From Hygrocybe punicea (Eukaryota; Basidiomycota; Agaricomycetes; Agaricales; Hygrophoraceae): a stretch of 64,000 bases of DNA. The notes under the pieces were generated by a model that did no database searches, was not told where the DNA came from, and saw only the letters and a list, made by a program, of their open reading frames with translations. The translations under genes were made by a program, and so were the position numbers. This document shows positions 44,870-55,783 of this stretch, one piece after another. The first letter of the stretch is position 1. Every line of letters starts with the position of its first letter. Location: the NCBI GenBank assembly GCA_963556145.1, contig OY744470.1, forward strand, positions 930,001 to 994,000. The letters are read 5' to 3'.

Positions 44870-45255
44870 ACCCGTACAAAGTACAAGTGAGCATTCCCCG
44901 ACTCATCATTCGCCTGTACAAAGTACTAGTGAACTTTTATCTTGGCTCAGACGTGCCCTAACCTCTTGGCTCAGAGACTCTTGCGTTCCATCATTGTTCG
45001 TCTTGGCTCAGACTTGCCCTAACTTCTTGGCCTCCGAGACTCCTTCGTTCCATTCTCACTCGCCTGTACAAAGTACAAGCAAGCTCCACCCTCCAGGCAT
45101 GTCTTGGCTTGGGTGCTCCCATTGCTCTAGCCGTTCTTGTTCGCCTGTACTGAGTATCAACAAGCTCCATGCTCCCATTGGCCTTGGCTCAGGTGCTCCC
45201 ATTTGGTCAATCTATTCTCATTGGCCCATACAGTGTATCAGCGAGCTCTTTGACT
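44870..45255. repeat. Five dispersed copies of GCCTGTACAAAGTACAAG-like unit
   Basis: Diverged copies begin near 44876, 44923, 45064, 45144 and 45229, each followed by a TGAGC/CAAGC word and often by TTGGCTCAG. They lie upstream of the gene at 45340 and could be promoter-proximal repeats. The unit itself contains the inverted pair GTACaaaGTAC. Confidence 0.55.
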
Positions 45256-45339
45256 TTGTCTTTCACCGCTCCTTTGCATCCCTATCCGTGTGTACCTTTT
45301 TTGTTGCACCTATTCTATTAACCCAAATACTGCTGTCAG

Positions 45340-47046
45340 ATGCCATCGACCTTCAAAACCTTCATCCTCGACAACTTTGTAATCACCTCCCCAAATGCGG
45401 GTCCCTTAGCTGCCTTCCCCAGTTACCACAATTTCGACTGTGATGATCCAGGGCCAGAGTGGACCTATACAACGAATTGGGCGCGCAACGATCTTCCACA
45501 GCTCCCATTTGTGCCCCGTTCGATATGATGGGATCACCCATTAATACAGCGTCTAGTCTGTGATTACAAGTTGCTATCTATCGAACGCGTCCGTGGTGGG
45601 TTCCAATTATCAGCTGCTACCCGAGAAAAATGGCACAATCTTGAAACCTCTCTCTATGTGGTTGCTCGGGAATTACTGGGAAAAGCCCCAGGTGCCTTTT
45701 TTCCACTTGAATACAGATGTTTCCCCATCCCTCACACATACAGCTACCTCCGCATTCATACACGTTCACACTCAGCCCAAAAGTGTGCCATGAAGTCCCG
45801 AGATACTTTCATACCGTTGATGGGACTGTGTTCAATGGCCATCTCATTTTTCACAGCCAGCTATGTCCCATATGGCGACGACCCCAACTGGGTGAAGATA
45901 CTCACTAGCGAAACCAAGGTCCACCCAGAGTGGGTCCAGCAACTGCGGGATTCACCGATTGCCGACTTCACCGACAGCGTTCCGAGAGTAGGCATGGTCA
46001 TTGACCTGCATCAATGCAAATGGTTGGCACACATCCCAAGACTCATCAGAGTCAATATCCCCATCTGGTTCATATGGAGTGCCCTCAACAAGCCCCTACG
46101 CGTATCACCCAAACCCGAGGTGGCAAACTACTTACCCAATAATGCACAAGTCCAGGCTGCCTGCCAGCAGTGGCAGTTGGAGCAGTTGTCTCCGCCACCG
46201 CCTAGCCCTACCACTGATGTAACATCCTCCAAGAAGTTCCCTAAGCCAAATCCAGGCTCTCGCCAGAAACTTGGAGAAACTTGGCAGGAATTCTTTGTTC
46301 GACAAGCAGTACGCCACGAGAAAATTGCTGCCATGGAGACTGCACAAGAAACAGCCACTCGCTTGGCTTGTCAGAAGGAAGGTGAATGCTTTCACGCACC
46401 GGGGAAGAGAGGGGCTGCTGTCTTCCGCTGGCTGGAAATGGATGGCTTTTGCCTCAGAACGAGAGTCAATTTCAGAGAGATAGAAGATCTGTGGGAAGAA
46501 AAGCTGCTGGAACATATGCGATATAATGCCTTTGATAGGGAATGGGACGTCTGTACCGAATTTAACCCTGACGTGCCAGACAATGAAGACCCATTCGGTA
46601 ATGACGACTACGACGGTGAATATGATGATCCCACCTTGGAAGAAGGTGAGGCGAGGCAACCTGCTGATCAAATCAATAGCCAAACAATACCTGCAGGTCC
46701 ACTTCCTGCGGAACACTGGCAGCAAGATGTGCTGTCCATTCATGGTGTTGGTGATTGCCACACGGATGCTGCTGCTCCTAAATTTACGACTACCCTTGAC
46801 TGCCATCTTTATGATCGCTTTGGATTCAATTGGGATGACACCGCCTACGCTGATGGTCCTACGCCATCAAATACCGAATGGGACTGGACCCTTAATATTT
46901 TGCAGGACCCTCACCCTCAAGTGGCTACTAAATACAAGGGCCCAATCTTCGACTTCGTCGCACGTCTGATCGATGGACCAGTGGACGGGTTATCAGCTAT
47001 GCCATGGGATCCCAGTTCGTCGAGCCTTTTTCCATTGCATGAATGA
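45340..47046 (+). pseudogene. Agaricomycete lineage-specific protein of unknown function, one TGA break
   Basis: A single intronless frame of 569 codons from the ATG at 45340 to a stop at 47044-47046, interrupted only by TGA at 45526-45528. Reading past it gives FVPRSI, the stop, then WDHPLIQRLVCDYKLLSIER and RVRGGFQLSAATREKWHNLE, which runs on smoothly. Typical family blocks are KSRDTFIPLMGLCSMAISFF, DLHQCKWLAHIPRLIRVNIP and the late RQKLGETWQEFFVRQ. The C-terminal third is acidic and ends DGLSAMPWDPSSSSLFPLHE. Mushrooms have many intronless copies of this family, often among transposons, but no function is known to me. If the TGA is a fixed change the gene is a pseudogene; a sequencing error or read-through cannot be excluded. 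Its 3' end meets the LINE ORF tail to tail. Confidence 0.6.
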
Positions 47047-48804
47047 CAGGAACATTATCTGACAATTGAGCGGAGGGAGATGATGAACAATAGACATCAA
47101 AAAAAATATTTTGTCGGGTCCACGAGTGCTACTGTGAATATTGATTGGCTGCTTACAGTAGATAATCTGGTCACCGCTCTGCAATGCCTCCGATCGTGTA
47201 AAACCTTCCCCCACGTAACCCGTATAGCCCAGAAGCAATGGAAGGGGGGAGGAGGCCTGGTTGGGAAGTGCCAGTGTCGAGGTGAGTGTTTTGCTACTGA
47301 GTTGCGTGTTATAACCCTCTCTAGTTTGCGTCCATGGCTCGTTAGTTGGGAAGAATGGAAGGGTGTTATCACTTAGCCGTTCGTTTAGCTCTTCGCATTT
47401 TTTCAGGAATGTGGGGCAGGCTCTATCCCAGCTGGCGTGGCCATCCTGTTGGCATGGTGTGCAACATTTTTGGGCCTCCTGTGTGCAGTCAGCTGTGCGG
47501 TGATCTTTGGCGCACGTACCACAGATGTCTTTTTCAGCCTTGCAGCTTGCCACGTGATGGTCCCAACCTTGGCATTTCATGCATCACGTGGGTTCCCTTT
47601 TGCATTTGGCAACGTTAATTCACTTGTGGCAGATGTGTATCCCTTTTAGTATAGCCGAGTTTGCAGCCTCCGGGGTCGCAAAGGAGAGTATGACGTGTCC
47701 GCAGATTTGGTTTGGGGAGCGCCTGCCTGGTGGTTTTACCCACTGTGCTTTGACAATGGTGTTCTCTGCGAGCCCATTTACATCCTCTATTTCATGCAGG
47801 TCTCTCATTTTGTCCGTACAAAATGATAGCAGCACGAAGTGGGCTATTGCCGCAAAGGTTCTCTGTTTAAACGTCGCATTTTTGCAGAACAGGGCAAGAA
47901 AGTTTTTGCTGTTCATTTTATCCAAGATCCAACTTGCTGACTTGTCCGAGTTGGCTTCCAGAAGGACTCCTCCACTCCTCAGCTTGGTTGCTCCTATGAT
48001 CTTGGTCTCCGGTGCGGCTTTAACCTTCCTCAACATTTTGTTAGCCTTTTCAACACTTTCAGTGAGGCTCAGTTTGATCAACTCTCTTCCTCCCTCCACA
48101 TCGTTTACCATGTTGAGAAGGATCTGCCTTGCTTTGACGGCTTCCCTGGCTTGGACACGAGGGTCAAGATGGGAGACTGTGTTCGCGTGCGGCGGCATTT
48201 GATGTTTGTTTAGGGCCTCTTTGTATGAGCTAGCTGTAGAGTCTAGTTTCTGCGAAGTATCCGAGATTTTACCTGCAGCTGCGGCTATATCGATCCTCAT
48301 ATCTGCAGCTGCTTTCCCTAATTCTTCAGTGGTCCTGCGAATCGCGTTTTGTAAGTTTAATTCTACTGTTTTAGTTATGTGTTTTGAGAGTTCCTCGAGC
48401 GACGGTTCAAGTGCAACCTCCAGATAGGCACTAAGGTTATCTATTTGTTGCATGAGTTTCTCGGAGTGGGTCCGGAGCCCTCATTCTAGTTCCAATTCTC
48501 TGGCGTGCCCATCGATTAGCAAGGATAAGGCACGTATGACGTTAGCCGTCAGTTTGAGCTCGATGGGTTTGATTTCTTCTGCCGCCAGTCTGAGTAGCTC
48601 TGACAGAGTAGTTAGCAAGGGAACAGATTCTGAGTCTATTACCTGCTTGTCTTCTAGGTATGTTCTGGCTTGCTCCGCATTGGCCAGCTCCTGACTCCCG
48701 TTGGCTGCCCTGCCTTTGGTGTTTGGGGTTCTCTTGACGTTCGATCTTCCTTGGGCATTGTCTGCGGGTAGCGTAGTTTGACGGAGTGCACACATGGCTC
48801 TCAT
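46993..48804 (-). pseudogene. LINE (Tad1-like) ORF1, Gag-like zinc-knuckle protein, three TGA breaks
   Basis: One frame of 604 codons on the minus strand, from ATG at 48804 to 46993, interrupted by TGA at 48481-48483, 47620-47622 and 47584-47586. The N-terminal half is helical and charged (ARQILLNMVNDVEGGRELIK). The C-terminal half has a zinc-knuckle cluster: CMKCQGWDHHVASC, CGTCAKDHRTADC and CTPCQQDGHASWDRAC. This layout is that of ORF1 of fungal Tad1-group LINEs, whose product binds the element RNA. The reverse transcriptase ORF2 is missing; the frame runs into the gene at 45340-47046, so the 3' part was lost or never inserted. Confidence 0.75.
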
Positions 48805-49905
48805 TCTTACACTTCCAGTAACTCTGTTCTTGTTCTTCTCCGTGTCCTCAAAGTTATTTGGGAGTGGAATTATAGTGGGTTTATAGGTCTATCTGTTATC
48901 TACACACAAATGCACAGAACAGCGCTGATGGTAAGAGGGTGCAGTTGTACTGAGGGGGTTGCGAGAGGTCCAGAGGTGTACGAGGTGGGGGGGGCGTGGA
49001 CTGCCATATCAACCCCAGCAGCAGCGGCCACTAAGCGGGTCTCTGAGTGACCACCAAGTGGGCCTCTGAGCGGGCCGATCAGTGGGCTGCTGAATATCTG
49101 GAAGCCAGATAATATAAAATTCTGGCTGGGTATCTGGAAGTCAGAAACCGAAGCAAATAATTTATATTTCCCGATCGATATCTTCCGTCCTAATAGTTAA
49201 TGTATTTTGTAGACAAATAGGATTAATTTTTACAGAATATCAGGTTGGTATCTATGGCTCAGATAGTCTAAACAATTGAGTTGATTTCCACGTTATGGAT
49301 ATCAGTGGGAATATTTTAAGAATTTGACTAGTTTTCTGTATTGCAAATACCGCTACAAAATAAGGAAAACAATAAGAGCGAGAATAATTATACTTTTGGG
49401 AAGTACTATTTTGTCTCTAGCAATTGTTTCCAGAAATGTTTATTTTCTGTATAATATCCGTATTGGAGATAACAATGAAAATAATGTCAATTTATAAGTC
49501 ATTATCTAGACATTATTCGAAGCGGAGATATCTTCCCATGTCTCCTGTGTTATTTAGCCCTTCACCTAGCCACATTCCAATTTTCATAGGCTTCACATTT
49601 CTCATATGTCCCTCAATGAATTTATAACTTGAATTTCCATGTGATTTCAGCAATTCTCTTGGTGTCACATGACATAGACGGTTATGGTAATACAGCTGGC
49701 CCAGTGGTTGCCAGTCTCAAAAAAAAAAGTTACAAAAAAAAAAAGTTGATTTGGTCATCCATTTCCGAATCAGCTGTAATGCATTGAAGATCTAGATCCC
49801 AAAGGGATCCAGATTGTAGTCTATGCACAGGCTGACGATCAGGCACTAGGGCATCCCATGTGCCACTGTCTCCAAAGATAAGGTGCACATGGTCCAGCTT
49901 GCTGC
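48805..49905. other. LINE 5' leader and AT-rich intergenic sequence, no gene seen
   Basis: 48805-49060 is probably the 5' untranslated leader of the LINE. Beyond it are GAATATCTGGAAGCCAGATAAT-type inverted words (49093-49160) and two A-runs at 49718-49745. No supported coding frame. Confidence 0.45.
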
Positions 49906-49909
49906 GCTG

Positions 49910-49996
49910 ACTAAGTTAGAGGATTATGGGCAAGAGGTTTCAATCTGGCGAAGGATCTCGTCAGAAGGCTACCGCATGCCCTGACCTCTAGACCAT
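49910..49996 (-). repeat. tRNA-like sequence, possible SINE head
   Basis: On the minus strand the segment starts near ATGGTCTAGAGGTCAGGGCA and continues through CCAGATTGAAACCTCTTGCCC. TGGTCTAGAGG resembles an A box and AGATTGAAACC a weak B box of a tRNA promoter. Stems do not pair well, so this is not a working tRNA. A SINE or tRNA relic is the most likely reading. Confidence 0.35.
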
Positions 49997-50268
49997 CTGT
50001 GTTCTTTTTATGGAGTACTACCTCTAAGCATGTAATGCTGGAAGGGAGTGGCCCAGTTAGGGTAAGACCTGAACCGGTAGCATGGCGGAGTAGCACATGC
50101 AGACCCAACCAACCGGAGGTGTACTGAATGGGGCAACGATTCGGCACTGGGATACATCCAGCGGGGATACCGAATCAGAGAGAGGTCGAAGGACCCTTTC
50201 GGGTATTCCCGCGCTCGCACATCTTATCGTACTCCTAGTTCATAGACATACAAATGCTGAGAATTAAC

Positions 50269-51403
50269 CAAGGGGGTGTTGGAACGCGAATCCCGAACCT
50301 AGGGTAGGGGGGGGGGGGTCAGCTGGCTGCCCAAATAATTTTTTTGGACTCCGGGTTTTGCTGCGAAAGTGGCAGGCTAATTACTTCATTCATGCCTAAG
50401 AAGTAATAATAGAAGCATTGTAGCTGTCCTATGAAGTAATACAAAGGCAAAATTATTTCTTCGAGCTGGTGCACTTTCATAATCAGCCGAAATGGCTAAG
50501 AAAAAAAGGTATGTGGTGACGAAATATTTATAAAACCAATGTCAACCTTTGTGAGCCTAGTACAAATCAATACATGTCAGAAAGCCAGCTCCAATGCCCT
50601 GATTGTGGAGAACTGGTCCGAGTGGGAACAGCTGGCCTAAAAAACCTGGAAATCCATCGCCAATCCAAAGCATGTCGAGTAGCGCAGGCAATTAGCAAGC
50701 AAGGGGTGCATGGTGGTTTGTTTAAAAAGCCAAAAGCAAAACCAGATGCTTCTCTACTCACCTTCTTCAGGTCACAGCCGGCACTCAACCTGTCCAAAGT
50801 ATCCGCACCGCCTCTTGTTCATGCACAATCGATCAATGATCCTGCACAGATGTCAACATTGGAAACAGTTCCAGCAGAAGCAAACTCACCATCAAGTTCG
50901 CACCCCACATCTCAACTACAATTGATACCGCCTTGCATGATTGCGACACGTCTGCTGCAAGAACTCAACCAGAAGATGAAGAACATACCAAAATCTATCC
51001 CTCCAGCGGGAGCGGACCATCCCTTGGCTGTGTTCTCAGGTGATCCAGCAAGGTTCATGGTCGTGAGACTGTTTGGGTGAGCTGTTCTTTTTGTTTCTAC
51101 TATGATAACTGACAACGGTACTTAGTTCCATCGAAATTGCATGGAATTGGACCAAACCACGTCCAAAAGTTGGGCGTGCCCCAGTTGCCACGGAAGTGGC
51201 AGGACCAAGCGTCGTCGAAATTAGTTTCTATTGATGTATGCTACGTGCTAGTTGTGGCTTCGTATGTGTAGTTTTGTTCAGGCAGCTGTGTGGTAGGTAT
51301 CACATGCGGATATTTTGCCTTATTTAGAAGGAGGGGGGGTCAACGGACCCAGTAAAAAAAAATATGAGTGTATATCGGAAATTCGTGTTCCGACACCCCC
51401 TTG
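50269..51403 (+). mobile_element. hAT-like non-autonomous DNA transposon
   Basis: Terminal inverted repeats CAAGGGGGTGTTGGAACGCG and, at the right end, the complement of CAAGGGGGTGTCGGAACACG. The 8-base target duplication GAATTAAC is perfect at 50261-50268 and 51404-51411, the mark of hAT transposases. The 1.1 kb element carries only a short spliced ORF with a Cys/His finger and no transposase core, so it looks like a deletion derivative. Confidence 0.88.
50574..51234 (+). CDS. Zinc-finger-like ORF inside the hAT-like element
   Basis: First exon 50574 to about 51076, then an intron GTGAGC...TTAG, and a second exon from about 51125 to a stop near 51234 (reading SIEIAWNWTKPRPKVGRAP); about 205 residues. 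The N-terminus has CPDCGELVRVGTAGLKNLEI followed by HRQSKAC, a C-x2-C...H-x4-C finger like the N-terminal fingers of mushroom transposases. The rest is Ser/Pro rich with a short helix TRLLQELNQKMKNIP. It may be the remains of a transposase N-terminus kept for end binding, which is inference. If translated it could compete with a full transposase. Confidence 0.5.
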
Positions 51404-51480
51404 GAATTAACTGGACATTACAGATTTCTCCCTCCGAACATCATTATTTAGATTTTTCAACGGGAAGATCAAGATATCCG

Positions 51481-54400
51481 TTACATGATGATACATCTAC
51501 TGCCTCGATTCCTCTCCTCTTTTGCACGCTGTGCTGCAGCGGCCTCCTGCCTCCTCGTTTGCCGCTCTTGCACACGACGTGCAGCAACAGCCTCCTGCTC
51601 CCGTCTCCTCCATTCTTCCATTCTTCTACGCTCCGCCTCCAGTTCCCTGTCATGAGCCTCTTGTAGAGCTAAGCGTGCTCGCCAGACACGGAGGAACTGC
51701 TCTTGTTCGCGAAAGTTCTCTCCTTCGTTAGGACGAGGTTCTCCATAAATCCCACCGTGCACCGTCCCCATGTGCTCATATATCGTGTCCGAAGTGAAAG
51801 TGCCCATGCACACCCAGCAAATATGCGCACCACACTTGCATGACATGTGGTTGCATCCTTCGGTCTTCTCTATCCAGACCTTGCAGACTGGACACTTCTT
51901 AACGCCCTGGTTCGCTGCCCACTGCTCATTGAGACGTTCCTGTTCCGCAGGATCGCCGAGGAGTTGTCGCTCAGCGCAGCTCATCCCCTCGTGCGCATCC
52001 TCATGACACCCAGAGCACACGGCTGAAAAGCACGACGGGCAGTGCACGACTTGCGGCTTCGAGCCGCCACAACGATAAATCTGTTTACAGTCCGGCGTCC
52101 TACAATACTTGAACTCTTGTGGATGTTGTTCCAGATGAACTTCGAATACCACCTCGACCAAGTGGTTGAACTGCGCCGGTGGCAGGAACTTTTGTATCGT
52201 GGGTATCGGGATTGGCACGCCGCATTTCGATTCGTCTCCTAGACACGAAAGCGGTAATATCTTGGTATCGCATGCCGTCGTCAGGAAATGGCGGATGCAA
52301 GCCGTGCAGTATCGGTGTCCACAGGCTAAATGCACTGGGGACGAGACTTCGCTGTAGCAGACGGGGCACAAGGATCCGCTCTCTGCACATTGAGTGATGG
52401 TTACATCGCTGAACGACTCCAGGATCAGTTTGTCCAGTGCGTGTCTCGCGTCCTCGCCGCCCCGGATAGTAATCCTGCACGGAGACAGAGACAAGTCGAG
52501 GGTGACGTTGTCCTCGCCCAAAATCTCCTTCAGTGCTGCCACACCGCGCTGGACGAAAAACCTGATTGACTGTCGATTGAGCAGCACCGTCTGCTCGAGG
52601 GAGGCAAGACGCTCGATCTCCGAGTCAATCATGGCATGGGCGTTCTTCACAGCACTCGGCTCCCCATATACTTTCAAAGCGCGCAACCTCCAGTCGTTCC
52701 GGACATAAGCACCCGTCTCTCGAAAGACACACCTCAAGAATGGATTCCCAGCCCCTGCAAGTGAGCGATGCCAGCTCTCCAGTTTCTCCCCCGCCGCCAG
52801 ATTCTCAACTCTGACTTTGAGAGACCCTACAAGCATCTTATCGCGTCCTATGACACGTATCGTTACCCTCCCTTCCAAATTGTGTACGCGTAAACTGCAC
52901 TCCTTGTTATGTTGGGTCACATCAGCTAACGAATGCCACTGCTTGCTCTGCGCCTGATACTGCTCGGCGGGGATCGTTATTTTATATTGGAGTGGGTCGG
53001 GGAGGCGGAGTCTAATGGTGCTATTTGCGATGAATGGGAGGCGTTGGTTCACGAGGGAATCGTGGACCTTCTGGGCTTCGTCCCAAGAATCAAAGCGGGC
53101 TTGCACCGTGATGTTCCCGTCAACTGTATCGGTTCGCGGCCTCTCGAAGGTCACTGGTCCGCCTGCAACCCTTTCCATATGGCAGCGAAGGGTTACAAGA
53201 GCTTGATCGAGGTCGTATTCCTTGGCCTTCAAACGTTGGAGCGAAAACGACCCTGAAAACGATTCAACTTCCGTCTGCGTCACAGCCGGGGACAGTCCAG
53301 CGATCTTGACAGAGTTTGGTTTGAAATGCTTCAACACCACACCAGGTGGTGGTTGGTTCATCTCCAGTTTAACCCTCCGCTCTCCGCACATTTTGCCGTT
53401 CAATTCCCGCACTTTCGCCTCTGCATGCATGATGTCGGGGTACTCCGCTATGTATGAGACAGAGGGTGCCCACCACGACATACTCAGAATGTTGGAATTC
53501 GTTGTTGGAGACCGCCCCATGCCCCCAAAGCCGCCGTTCTCGCTCACCTCAAACATCAACTTCTCCTGTCGAAACTCGATCCCATCCAACCCCACAGCAA
53601 TGTTCTCCCCCACGACTGCATCGCTCAGCACAGTCGCCTCCTGCTTGCCATCGGGCGTCCTCCGCACCTCCAAGACATGAAAGCTCACGGGCTGGACACC
53701 TTGCTGTGTGAACAGCGCGTGCACCTCTTTCATTGTTGCGTCAAATGGGAGGTTCCATACACGGATGCGGCAAGACTCGAACCCGGTGACGCTATGCCGG
53801 ATTTCGAGCCCGGCGCCGAACGTCACGATCGACCCAAGGACAATGTGTTGCACCACCCTCGCCGCCTCTTCCTCCCTCACCTCCGCGAGCCGGGCCTCCA
53901 TCTGTGTCTTCCGCGCAGCTTGCTCTCTCTGCCGAGCCTGCTGAGCCACCTCACGCTTGGCCTTCTGATCTTCTTGTTGCGCGCGGCGCAACTCCTGCTG
54001 CCTTTCGCACTCACGCCGTGCAGTTTCCGCTTGTGCCAGCTGGGTTCTCCGCCGTTCTTCAGCCTCTGCTCGGCGTTTTATAGCAGCTTCTTGAACCTGA
54101 ATTTCATTTAGTTTCGCTTCAACGGTAGGATGGGAAGATCATTCACCTGTGGATCGTGCACGAAGTGACATTTATCGCCCCTTGCGCAGGCTCCGGCCGG
54201 CCATGAACGGCACGGAATTTTGCCCTTCTTGGGGTGAGGGTGGATTGGAGTGCGTGCCTGCTGAGCGGGAAGCGATTGTTTGCTTCGTTGTCGGGTGGAG
54301 TCCAGCTTGGTTGGTGGACGGGGACTTGGACGGGAAGGCGTTACACCAAGTGGTGGATTAATTTGTGTGTCAAGAGAATTGTTCGTATGGACATTCCGCT

Positions 54401-54616
54401 CCTTTTGTTTCCCATTGGGATTAGTCTAGAAGAAATACACAAACAGATATGCACGACGTTCAAGACCATATACATTTTGAGACTGGCGCCCACCTGTACA
54501 TCTTCCACTACCTCATGAATGAATTTGCAGGTACTTCCGAACTTGCAGCGACCTTGGGGGAAGAAAGCGCATACCTTTGCGGGCTGATTCTGCGCAAGGA
54601 CATGCAACTCGGACAT
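51481..54616 (-). CDS. RBR-type E3 ubiquitin ligase with CCCH fingers, RRM-like domain and CaaX box
   Basis: Three exons, 54616-54512, 54425-54147 and 54096-51481; the joined length is 3000 bases, exactly 1000 codons, 999 residues. Two CCCH zinc fingers open it: CAFFPQGRCKFGSTCKFIH (about 16-34) and CRSWPAGACARGDKCHFVH (about 107-125). A Glu/Arg/Gln coiled coil follows (about 130-210), then an RRM-like fold (RIRVWNLPFDATMKEVHALF, about 235), a second such region (SVKIAGLSPAVTQTEVESF, about 385) and a KH-like stretch. The RING1 motif CPVCYSEV...CGHRYCTAC begins near 705, the IBR follows, and RING2 holds CPVCKVWIEKTEGCNHMSC with the catalytic-type Cys in EGCNHM near 876. A second coiled coil precedes the end, CIIM, a classical CaaX prenylation signal. 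The enzyme should take ubiquitin on the RING2 Cys, bind RNA and be held at a membrane. An intact host gene. Confidence 0.9.
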
Positions 54617-55079
54617 GGTTCAGAGCAAGAAGCTGCGGTCGCCATTTGCCACTAAAACATGTGGACAAGTTGGACAACGTGTTTTCTTAGTATGAATAAA
54701 TGTTTGGCGCAGTACAGTAAAAAGCTGTTGTACAAAGGCGTTTATAATTACTATCCAAGACAGTTGCTACTGAATCATTCATTTGGTTTGTCATTTGAAG
54801 CTTCATTTTCTGAGATGGGGCAACTCGATCTCGAGCTTGACCTATACATCATCAAGTAAGCCCTCAATCTATGACAATAGGTTCAACACACCATGGAGAT
54901 GGCCTCGGAGATGGCCTTGAAAGTAGAATTGACATCGGCCATGGCTAATCGACAAAAGTGGTGGTATTTTAGGAGACGGTAATAGTGAATAGCGGTGATC
55001 GACTCCATCTCGCGGATAGGTACAGTACTGTATACGGTCTAAGCGCATACCATATTACAGCCAAACACACATACATCAG
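54617..55079. other. Upstream region of the RBR gene and left flank of element B
   Basis: No supported gene. The left end of transposon B should lie here or a little further right; I could not place it by terminal repeats. Confidence 0.4.
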
Positions 55080-55104
55080 CAAAATCCGGGGTCCTTTTTG
55101 AAAC

Positions 55105-55330
55105 CCTTGAGACCCTTTTTCAAGATGCAAAAGAAGCAAAAGTTGCGGAAGATGTCCAAGCTCCCCCACCTTTTCCAAGGTAGGTGCCATTCCTTGGAAA
55201 AGGTGTTTCGTCTTGGAAAAGAGTCTCCACCTTGGAAAACTTGATCTACCTTGAGAAAACCAGGAGAAGGAGGTGAAAAGGACCCTCCTTTTTTCAAGAG
55301 GTTGGCCTTTTTCAAGTTCGACTGTCTCAC
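55105..55330. repeat. Subterminal repeats CTTGGAAAAGG in both orientations
   Basis: About eight copies of CTTGGAAAAGG or its complement TTTTTCAAG lie within 220 bases, near 55113, 55172, 55195, 55214, 55233, 55250, 55292 and 55308. CACTA elements carry such clustered short repeats as helper-protein binding sites; use here is inference. Confidence 0.7.
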
Positions 55331-55439
55331 GAAAAAGTTGCCCATTTTTTGAAAAAGTGGCTCAAGTTGTAAAAGTAGTTCCCCCTTTTCAAACCGTTCT
55401 ACCCTTTTCCGACAATAAAATTTTATTATTCAAAATGGC

Positions 55440-55783
55440 CCATTTGGGCGACAGGAGAACGGAGGGGACGGAAGGGACAAAGTTGGTGAGAAATGAGGCC
55501 GGCTCGTTGCATGTGCCAGTGATGGAAAAATAAAAGGACAGCGACACAAACATGGAAATGGTGGGGTAGTAGAAGACTTGAAGAACTAACTCGGAGGTAG
55601 TACTAGATGCAAAAGCAGCAGGTTGGGATGAGGAACGATGTGAAAGAAAGTCGCTGATGGGACAAGAAAGGATGGTGGTGCAGAAAGACGACACAGAGGC
55701 GCGACTTGGAGGGGCATGGATTTCGTGAGGATATTGCTAAAAGGAAATTAGATATGGTGTAAATGGTTGGGAATAACTCACCA
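55440..55783. other. 3' flank of the companion gene of element B
   Basis: No supported gene; contains AGGAGAACGGAGGGGACGG-type purine-rich sequence on the plus strand. Confidence 0.4.

Noticed and set aside
50030..50230. A structured-looking segment that might be a small RNA gene
   Set aside because: Only a short hairpin (GGTCGAAGGACC) is clear; no match to a known RNA could be argued from sequence alone.
52933..54111. Plus-strand open frames of 107-152 codons
   Set aside because: Antisense shadows of the RBR ligase gene.
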